NCBI RefSeq assembly: GCF_000612725.1 | Contig: NZ_HG964452.1 | Coordinates: forward strand, 426,911-490,910 | DNA: 64,000 bases | Origin: Mycolicibacterium austroafricanum | Lineage (GTDB): Bacteria; Actinomycetota; Actinomycetes; Mycobacteriales; Mycobacteriaceae | Reading direction: 5' to 3' | Part shown: positions 57,677-64,000 of the stretch, piece after piece | Layout of the letters: each line of letters opens with the position of its first letter | How positions within the stretch are numbered: the first letter of the stretch is position 1 | Notes under the pieces: generated by a model | Told to the model about the DNA's origin: nothing | The model's database searches: none | Seen by the model: the letters and a program-made list of their open reading frames with translations, nothing else | Made by a program: the position numbers and the translations under genes

Positions 57677-59389
57677 GTGACGACTGCGGGGTTTCGGACG
57701 CCCGTCCGCATCGGGAACTGCTCGGGCTTCTATGGCGACCGGCTGGCGGCGATGCGCGAGATGCTCACCGGCGGCGAGTTGGACTACCTCACCGGCGACT
57801 ACCTGGCCGAGCTGACGATGCTGATCCTCGGTCGCGACCGGATGAAGAACCCCGACCGCGGTTACGCCAGGACCTTCCTGCGCCAAATGGAGGAGTGCCT
57901 GGGCCTCGCCAAGGACCGCGGTGTCCGGATAGTGGCCAACGCCGGTGGCCTGAACCCCGCCGGGTTGGCCGCCGCGGTGCGCGCACTGGCCGACAAGCTG
58001 GGCGTCGCGATCGCCGTGGCCCACGTCGAGGGCGACGACCTGCTAACCCGCGCCGAACAGCTGGGGCTGGGAAACCCGCTGACCGCCAACGCCTATCTGG
58101 GGGCGTGGGGCATCGTCGACTGCCTGGACTCGGGAGCCGATGTCGTTGTCACCGGGCGGGTGACCGACGCGTCGGTCATCGTCGGGCCTGCGGCCAGTCA
58201 CTTCGGTTGGCAGCCAACGGATCACGATCTCATCGCGGGCGCCGTCGCAGCCGGCCACGTGATCGAGTGCGGCACCCAGGCCACCGGCGGCAACTTCTCC
58301 TTCTTCACCGAGCTGGCCGACCTCACCCACCCCGGCTTCCCGATCGCGGAGATCCATGCCGACGGCACGTCGGTGATCACCAAACACCCCGGCACCGGCG
58401 GCGCCGTCACGGTGGACACCGTCACCGCGCAACTGCTCTACGAGATCGGCGGCGCCCGTTACGCCAATCCCGACGCCACACTGCGCGTCGACTCGATCGA
58501 ACTCACGAACGAGGGCCCCGACCGGGTCCGGATCTGCGGCGTGAAAGGCGAGCCCCCGCCGCCGACGCTGAAGGTCTCCCTCAACAGCCTCGGAGGGTTC
58601 CGCAACGAGGTCACGTTCGTTCTCACCGGTCTCGACATCGAGGCGAAGGCAGATCTGGTGCGCCGCCAACTCGAAACCAGCCTGCCGGTGCGCCCCGCCG
58701 AGCTGGAGTGGACGCTGGCGCGTACCGACCACCCCGACGCCGACACCGAGCAGGAGGCCAGCGCGCTGCTGCGGTGTGTCGTGCGCGACCCCGACCCCGC
58801 GACGGTGGGACGGCAGTTCTCTTCTGCCGCTGTCGAACTGGCCCTGGCGAGTTACCCCGGCTTCACCAGCACCGCCCCGCCCGGGGACGGACAGGTCTAC
58901 GGCGTGTTCACCGCCGCCTACGTCCCCGCCCGCGATGTACCGCACGTCGCCGTGCACGCCGACGGGGTTCGGATCGACATTCCCGCCGCGACGGACACCG
59001 TGGAGCTCACGGATCCCCCGCAGCCGCAGCTGCCGCCGCAGCGCGAGTCCGGCGCGGCGCGGCGGGTCCCGCTGGGCCTGATCGCCGGCGCCCGCAGCGG
59101 CGACAAGGGCGGCAGCGCGAACGTCGGCGTCTGGGTGCGGACTCACGACCAGTGGACGTGGCTGGTGCACACGCTGACCGTCGAGAAGGTGCGCGAGCTG
59201 CTCCCGGAGGCCGCCGAACTTCCGGTGACCCGCCACGTCCTGCCCAATCTGCGCGCCGTGAACTTCGTCATCGACGGGATCCTCGGCCGCGGCGTGGCGT
59301 ACCAGGCGCGCTTCGATCCGCAGGCCAAAGGCCTCGGCGAGTGGCTGCGCAGCCGTTGTATCGAGATACCTGAGGAGCTGCTCCCGTGA
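57677..59389 (+). CDS. AtuA-like protein (DUF1446 plus DUF4387-type tail)
   Basis: This 570-residue protein has a DUF1446 domain from about residue 8 (PVRIGNCSGFYGDRLAAMREM) through NAGGLNPAGLAAAVRAL, VVTGRVTDASVIVGPA and FVLTGLDIEAKADLV, then a DUF4387-like tail from VPLGLIAGARSGDKGGSANVGVWV. AtuA is needed for use of acyclic terpenes (citronellol, geraniol) in Pseudomonas, with unknown chemistry. GTG 57677 has AGGAG upstream. It overlaps fadE13 by four bases and begins an acyl-CoA operon that matches Rv0976c-Rv0973c. Confidence 0.9.
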   Translation: MTTAGFRTPVRIGNCSGFYGDRLAAMREMLTGGELDYLTGDYLAELTMLILGRDRMKNPDRGYARTFLRQMEECLGLAKDRGVRIVANAGGLNPAGLAAAVRALADKLGVAIAVAHVEGDDLLTRAEQLGLGNPLTANAYLGAWGIVDCLDSGADVVVTGRVTDASVIVGPAASHFGWQPTDHDLIAGAVAAGHVIECGTQATGGNFSFFTELADLTHPGFPIAEIHADGTSVITKHPGTGGAVTVDTVTAQLLYEIGGARYANPDATLRVDSIELTNEGPDRVRICGVKGEPPPPTLKVSLNSLGGFRNEVTFVLTGLDIEAKADLVRRQLETSLPVRPAELEWTLARTDHPDADTEQEASALLRCVVRDPDPATVGRQFSSAAVELALASYPGFTSTAPPGDGQVYGVFTAAYVPARDVPHVAVHADGVRIDIPAATDTVELTDPPQPQLPPQRESGAARRVPLGLIAGARSGDKGGSANVGVWVRTHDQWTWLVHTLTVEKVRELLPEAAELPVTRHVLPNLRAVNFVIDGILGRGVAYQARFDPQAKGLGEWLRSRCIEIPEELLP

Positions 59390-60546
59390 GCATCTGGACC
59401 ACCCCGGAGCGGGACGACCTTCGCAAGACAGTGCGCGCGTTCGTCGAACGCGAGGTACTGCCCCACGCCGGCGAGTGGGAGCGGATCGGGGAACTGCCCC
59501 GCGAGCTGCACCGCAAAGCGGCCGAGGTGGGACTGCTCGGCGCCGGGTTTCCCGAGTCGGTCGGCGGGGGCGGCGGTGACGGCGCCGACGCCGTCGTCAT
59601 CTGCGAGGAGATGCACCGGGCCGGCGCGCCGGGCGGGGTGTTCGCGTCGCTGTTCACCTCCGGCATCGCGGTACCGCACATGATCGCCTCGGGCGACGAG
59701 CACCTGATCGACACCTACGTGCGGCCCACCCTGCGCGGGGAGAAGATCGGCGCGCTGGCGATCACCGAACCCGGCGGCGGATCCGACGTCGGGCACCTGA
59801 CCACCCGCGCCGTCAAAGACGGTGACTGCTACATCCTCAACGGCGCGAAGACCTTCATCACCTCCGGCGTGCGCGCCGACTACGTCGTCACCGCGGTGCG
59901 CACGGGCGGGCTGGGCGCCGGCGGCATCTCGCTGATCGTGGTCGACAAAGGCGGACCGGGCTGCTCGCCTGGCTTACAGGTCACCCGCAAGCTGGACAAG
60001 ATGGGCTGGCGCTCCTCGGACACCGCCGAACTGTCCTATACCGACGCCCGGGTACCCGCAGGCAACCTGGTCGGCGCGGAGAACACCGGCTTCCTGCAGA
60101 TCGCGGCGGCGTTCGTGTCCGAGCGTGTCGGCCTTGCCGCGCAGGCGTATTCGAGCGCCCAACGTTGCCTGGACCTGACCGTCGAGTGGTGCCGCAGCCG
60201 CGAGACGTTCGGCAAACCGCTGATCACGCGGCAGTCGGTGCAGAACACGCTCGCCGAGATGGCCCGCCGCATCGACGTCGCCCGCGTGTACACCCACCAC
60301 GTCGTCGAACGTGAACTCGCCGGCGAGACCAACCTGATCGCGGAGGTGTGCTTCGCCAAGAACACCGCCGTGGACGCGGGAGAGTGGGTGGCGCACCAGG
60401 CCGTGCAACTGTTCGGCGGCATGGGCTATATGGCCGAATCAGAGGTCGAACGCCAGTACCGCGACATGCGCATCCTCGGAATCGGCGGCGGCACAAGCGA
60501 AATCCTCACCGCACTGGCCGCCAAGACGTTGGGATACCAGTCATGA
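59386..60546 (+). CDS. fadE13: Acyl-CoA dehydrogenase, FadE13-like
   Basis: The 386-residue flavoenzyme introduces a trans-2 double bond into an acyl-CoA. It shows GAGFPESVGGGGGDGADAVVICEEMHRAG, ALAITEPGGGSDVGHLTT, WRSSDTAELSYTDARVPAGNLVG and YRDMRILGIGGGTSEILTALAAK. It lies between AtuA-like and carboxylase genes with four-base overlaps on both sides (GTGA, ATGA). Similarity of operon to citronellyl-CoA dehydrogenase loci suggests a branched or isoprenoid acyl-CoA. Confidence 0.93.
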   Translation: MSIWTTPERDDLRKTVRAFVEREVLPHAGEWERIGELPRELHRKAAEVGLLGAGFPESVGGGGGDGADAVVICEEMHRAGAPGGVFASLFTSGIAVPHMIASGDEHLIDTYVRPTLRGEKIGALAITEPGGGSDVGHLTTRAVKDGDCYILNGAKTFITSGVRADYVVTAVRTGGLGAGGISLIVVDKGGPGCSPGLQVTRKLDKMGWRSSDTAELSYTDARVPAGNLVGAENTGFLQIAAAFVSERVGLAAQAYSSAQRCLDLTVEWCRSRETFGKPLITRQSVQNTLAEMARRIDVARVYTHHVVERELAGETNLIAEVCFAKNTAVDAGEWVAHQAVQLFGGMGYMAESEVERQYRDMRILGIGGGTSEILTALAAKTLGYQS

Positions 60547-62192
60547 CCACAGCGACAAGCGATGGGGGCACCTCCCGCTCGCGGGGGACGGATCGCGCAT
60601 CGATCCTGCAGACCGCGATCGACACCGCCTCCCCCGCCTACCTCGAGGCCGCCGAGGTGATGACAGCCAAGCTCGCCGAACTGGAGGCCGAACACACCAA
60701 AGCGCTCGCGGGCGGCGGCGAGAAGTACGTCGCCCGCCACCATGCCCGCGGCAAGATGACCGCCCGCGAGCGCATCGAAGCCCTGCTCGACCCCGACTCC
60801 CCGTTCTTGGAGCTGAGCCCGCTGGCGGCGTGGGGCACCGAATTCACCGTCGGCGCCAGCATCGTCGTCGGCATCGGCGCGGTCAGCGGCGTGGAATGTC
60901 TGCTGGTGGCCAACGACCCGACCGTCAAGGGCGGCACCAGCAACCCGTGGACGTTGCGGAAGATCCTGCGCGCCAACCAGATCGCGCTGCAGAACCGGCT
61001 GCCGGTGATCTCCCTGGTGGAATCCGGCGGCGCGGACCTGCCGACCCAGAAGGAGATCTTCATCCCCGGCGGGCAGATGTTCCGGGACCTGACCCGGCTG
61101 TCAGCCGCCGGCATCCCGACGATCGCGCTGGTGTTCGGCAACTCCACCGCTGGGGGCGCCTACATCCCCGGCATGTCCGACCACGTGGTGATGATCAGGG
61201 AACGGTCGAAGGTGTTTCTGGCCGGGCCACCGCTGGTCAAGATGGCCACCGGCGAGGAGTCCGACGACGAATCGCTGGGTGGCGCCGAGATGCACGCCCG
61301 CACGTCGGGTCTGGCCGACTACTTCGCCGTCGACGAACTCGACGCGCTGCGCATCGGCAGGCGGATCGTCGCGCGACTCAACTGGCGCAAGCAGGGACCC
61401 GCGCCGCGGCCGGTCGTCGTGCCGCGATACGACGAGAACGAGTTGATCGGCGTCGTGCCACCGGATCTCCGGATCCCGTTCGACCCGCGCGAAGTCATCG
61501 CGCGCATTGTCGACGGCTCGGAGTTCGACGAGTTCAAACCGCTCTACGGCGGCTCGCTGGTGACCGGATGGGCCACGCTGCACGGCTACCCGCTGGGCAT
61601 CCTGGCCAACGCCCGAGGCGTGCTGTTCAGCGCAGAGTCGCAGAAGGCCACCCAGTTCATCCAGCTGGCGAACCGGTCGAACACTCCACTGTTGTTCCTG
61701 CACAACACCACCGGCTACATGGTGGGCAAGGACTACGAGGAGGGCGGCATGATCAAGCACGGCGCGATGATGATCAACGCCGTGTCCAACTCGACGGTGC
61801 CCCACATCTCGCTGCTGATCGGCGCCTCCTACGGCGCGGGGCATTACGGCATGTGCGGGCGAGCCTACGACCCCCGGTTCCTGTTCGCGTGGCCGAGCGC
61901 CAAATCCGCGGTGATGGGCGGTACGCAGCTGGCGGGGGTGCTGTCGATCGTCAACCGCGCCGCCACCGAGGCCCGCGGTGGACAGGTCGACGAAGCCGCC
62001 GACGCTGCGCTGCGGGCGGCCGTCGAGGCGCAGATCGAGGCGGAGTCGCTGCCGATGTTCCTGTCCGGACGGCTCTACGACGACGGCGTCATCGACCCCC
62101 GCGACACCCGCACCGTGCTGGGAATGTGCCTGTCCGCCATCGCCAATGGCCCGATCGAGGGGACGTCGAACTTCGGCGTCTTCCGGATGTGA
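60543..62192 (+). CDS. accD2: Acyl-CoA carboxylase beta subunit (AccD2-like)
   Basis: This 549-residue carboxyltransferase has KMTARERIEALLDPDSPFLELSPLA, GIGAVSGVECLLVANDPTVKGGTSNP, and the crotonase-fold oxyanion region HNTTGYMVGKDYEEGGMIKHGAMM with GASYGAGHYGMCGRAYDPRFLFAWP. These are closest to the MCC/GCC beta type (SNPWTL and PGMSDHVVMI), so the substrate is likely 3-methylcrotonyl-like or geranyl-like and not acetyl-CoA. ATG 60543 overlaps the fadE stop. It works with the alpha subunit at 62284. Confidence 0.92.
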   Translation: MTTATSDGGTSRSRGTDRASILQTAIDTASPAYLEAAEVMTAKLAELEAEHTKALAGGGEKYVARHHARGKMTARERIEALLDPDSPFLELSPLAAWGTEFTVGASIVVGIGAVSGVECLLVANDPTVKGGTSNPWTLRKILRANQIALQNRLPVISLVESGGADLPTQKEIFIPGGQMFRDLTRLSAAGIPTIALVFGNSTAGGAYIPGMSDHVVMIRERSKVFLAGPPLVKMATGEESDDESLGGAEMHARTSGLADYFAVDELDALRIGRRIVARLNWRKQGPAPRPVVVPRYDENELIGVVPPDLRIPFDPREVIARIVDGSEFDEFKPLYGGSLVTGWATLHGYPLGILANARGVLFSAESQKATQFIQLANRSNTPLLFLHNTTGYMVGKDYEEGGMIKHGAMMINAVSNSTVPHISLLIGASYGAGHYGMCGRAYDPRFLFAWPSAKSAVMGGTQLAGVLSIVNRAATEARGGQVDEAADAALRAAVEAQIEAESLPMFLSGRLYDDGVIDPRDTRTVLGMCLSAIANGPIEGTSNFGVFRM

Positions 62193-62283
62193 GCATCGTG
62201 GCCGCCATCGCCGAATCTGAACTTCTCCCCGAGTTTTCGCCCGTTTGTCGCACGCAACTTCAGACTCGACACGAGGGACGCCC
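62193..62283. other. 91-bp spacer between accD2 and accA2
   Basis: The other three junctions of this operon are overlaps, whereas this spacer is free of genes. TCTGAAC and TTCAGA form a weak inverted repeat at about 62216-62265. It may be a small insertion. Confidence 0.4.
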
Positions 62284-64000
62284 ATGATCACTCGAGTTTT
62301 GGTCGCCAATCGCGGCGAGATCGCCCGCCGCGTGTTCGCCACCTGCCGCCGCCTCGGGATCGGCACCGTCGCGGTGTACACCGACGCCGACGCCGGGGCG
62401 CCCCACGTCGCCGAGGCCGACGCCCGGGTGAGGTTGACGGGCACCCGCGGCTACCTGGATGCCGCGCAGCTCATCGCGGCCGCCCGGTCGTCGGGTGCCG
62501 ACGCGATCCACCCCGGATACGGATTCCTCTCGGAGAATCCCGATTTCGCCGCCGCCGTACAGGATGCGGGGCTGAGGTGGATCGGCCCGCCGGTGGCCGC
62601 GGTGGCGGCGATGGGTTCCAAGATCGAGGCGAAGAAGCTCATGGCCGCGGCGGGCGTACCGGTGCTCGACGAGCTGGACCCCGACACCGTCACCGCGGAC
62701 ATGCTGCCGGTGCTGGTGAAGGCGTCGGCCGGCGGCGGGGGTCGCGGGATGCGGGTCGTCCGCGACCTGGCCGAGCTGCCTGCCCAGGTGGAGGCCGCGC
62801 GCCGCGAGGCACAGTCGGCCTTCGGCGATCCGACGGTGTTCTGCGAGCGCTATCTCGACGCCGGGCACCACGTCGAGGTCCAGGTGATGGCCGACGTCCA
62901 CGGCACCGTATGGGCGGTCGGGGAGCGGGAATGCTCGATTCAGCGCCGTCACCAGAAGATCATCGAGGAGGCCCCGTCGCCTCTGGTCGAACGCGTCGCG
63001 GGTATGCGGGACAAGCTGTTCGAGGCCGCGAGGCTGGCCGCGACCGCGATCGGTTACAGCGGCGCGGGCACCGTCGAGTTCATGGCCGACGATCAGGGCG
63101 CCTTCTTCTTCCTCGAGATGAACACCCGGCTGCAGGTGGAGCACCCCGTCACCGAGCTCACGTCCGGAGTGGACCTGGTGGAACTGCAACTGGCCGTGGC
63201 CGACGGTGCGACACTGGATCCCTCACCGCCGGCACCGCGCGGCGCGTCGATCGAGGCCCGGCTCTACGCCGAAGATCCCGCCAACAACTGGCAACCGCAG
63301 CCCGGCGCCGTGCACCACTTCGACGTCCCGACAGCCGGTGTCGAGTTCGGCCCCCTCGACCGCACGGGTGTGCGTCTGGACTCCGGCATCACCGACGGCG
63401 CGGTCATCTCGGTGTTCTACGACCCGATGATCGCCAAGGTGATCTCGTACGCCCCGACGCGCAGGCAGGCCGCGGCCCTGCTCGCCGACGCGCTTACCCG
63501 CGCCCGCATCCACGGGGTGCGGACCAACCGGGACCTGCTGGTCAACGTGCTGCGCCACCCCGCGTTCGGCGACGGCGCCACCGACACGGCGTTCTTCGAC
63601 ACCCACGGGCTGGCCGAGCTGGCCGCACCCGTCGCCGACGACCGGACCGTGGCGCTGTCCGCGGTGGCCGCCGCGCTGGCCGATGCGGCCCACAACCGCA
63701 GCACCGCAACCGTTTTCGAGGATATTCCGAGTGGGTGGCGCAACCTGCCGGCCGGGTTCCAGCACAAGAGCTACCAGGACCACGCCGGCCGGGCGCACGA
63801 CGTGCGGTACCGCTTCACCCGGGATGGAGTGATGATCGACGGCCACGACGACGTCTCCGTGGTGTCGGCCGGGCAGCGGCAGGTGGTGCTGACGGTCTCC
63901 GGCGTGGACCGGCCGTTCGACGTCACCCGGTACGGGGATTCAGTCTTCGTCGACTCACCCTGCGGCTGCACGCATTTCGTGGCGCTACCCCGGTTCCCCG
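62284..64000 (+). CDS. accA2: Acyl-CoA carboxylase alpha subunit, biotin carboxylase (AccA2-like), 3' end outside window
   Basis: The 5' 1717 bp are visible: ATG 62284 with GAGGGACG upstream, then ITRVLVANRGEIARRVFATC, the ATP loop KASAGGGGRGMRVV, the catalytic EMNTRLQVEHPVTELTSG and VFYDPMIAKVISYAPTRRQA, with the BC-central domain from about residue 330. The biotin-carrier domain (MKM) would come later and is not in view, so the frame is cut by the window end. It pairs with the beta subunit upstream to carboxylate a branched acyl-CoA. Confidence 0.95.
   Translation, partial: MITRVLVANRGEIARRVFATCRRLGIGTVAVYTDADAGAPHVAEADARVRLTGTRGYLDAAQLIAAARSSGADAIHPGYGFLSENPDFAAAVQDAGLRWIGPPVAAVAAMGSKIEAKKLMAAAGVPVLDELDPDTVTADMLPVLVKASAGGGGRGMRVVRDLAELPAQVEAARREAQSAFGDPTVFCERYLDAGHHVEVQVMADVHGTVWAVGERECSIQRRHQKIIEEAPSPLVERVAGMRDKLFEAARLAATAIGYSGAGTVEFMADDQGAFFFLEMNTRLQVEHPVTELTSGVDLVELQLAVADGATLDPSPPAPRGASIEARLYAEDPANNWQPQPGAVHHFDVPTAGVEFGPLDRTGVRLDSGITDGAVISVFYDPMIAKVISYAPTRRQAAALLADALTRARIHGVRTNRDLLVNVLRHPAFGDGATDTAFFDTHGLAELAAPVADDRTVALSAVAAALADAAHNRSTATVFEDIPSGWRNLPAGFQHKSYQDHAGRAHDVRYRFTRDGVMIDGHDDVSVVSAGQRQVVLTVSGVDRPFDVTRYGDSVFVDSPCGCTHFVALPRFP

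Overview
The window is high-GC actinobacterial chromosome and almost certainly comes from a fast-growing mycobacterium (Mycolicibacterium type). The evidence is an MspA-type porin, RpfB, LpqN/LpqT lipoproteins, MprA-MprB-PepD, a 13E12-family HNH protein, many GTG starts, 1-4 bp gene overlaps, and gene order that follows the M. tuberculosis block from about Rv1017c to Rv0973c as I remember it. That backbone is interrupted by two accessory stretches that the M. tuberculosis block lacks. Names below rest on recognition of protein families and of this synteny, not on a database search.

Layout. 1-3941 holds the end of prs, an ArsC-like protein, lpqT, an SDR, rplY and pth. 4022-12279 is the first accessory stretch: an Fe-S protein, an OYE flavoenzyme with OsmC and a TetR regulator, two small secreted proteins, a DrrAB-type ABC exporter and a lipase maturation factor homologue. 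12390-30975 returns to backbone: a Pks16-type acyl-AMP ligase, ispE, ksgA, rpfB, tatD, metG, gdhA, an oxidoreductase-ECF41 sigma pair, pabB, rsmI, pmt, arcA, soxR, alkB and two lipoproteins. 31019-35242 has a PE-PPE domain protein, an LpqN protein, an AroE paralogue and the cAMP-gated acetyltransferase Pat. 35399-43968 is the second accessory stretch: a diguanylate cyclase, a cupin/CMD/HIBADH set, an OhrR-like regulator, arsR-cadI, a 13E12 HNH gene and a DUF1214 islet next to tRNA-Ala. 44143-57380 is cell-envelope and stress backbone: glpR, rimJ, glp/moeA, galU, a cyclo-ligase, ruc, SAF protein, mscL, mspA, moaB, pepD, mprB, mprA and rpmF. 57677-64000 is a catabolic operon: AtuA-like, fadE13-like, accD2-like and accA2-like genes, the last cut by the window end.

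Regulation is unusually readable here. I see a SoxR box between arcA and soxR, a CIRCE/HrcA element before ruc, a LexA box at the 13E12 gene, a perfect CRP site before an unlisted 52-residue gene, two matching direct-repeat MprA boxes (pepD and mprA), an ECF41-type promoter before the sigma-factor operon, palindromes for ArsR, OhrR-like and TetR regulators, and four strong hairpins.

The least explained material is a dispersed roughly 65-bp palindromic element with a conserved loop (two full copies and two degraded ones), a short pth-like coding remnant at 8014-8078, the tRNA-flanked DUF1214 islet, and a series of short tandem repeats that overlap stop codons. I found no CRISPR array, complete IS element, prophage or toxin-antitoxin pair.
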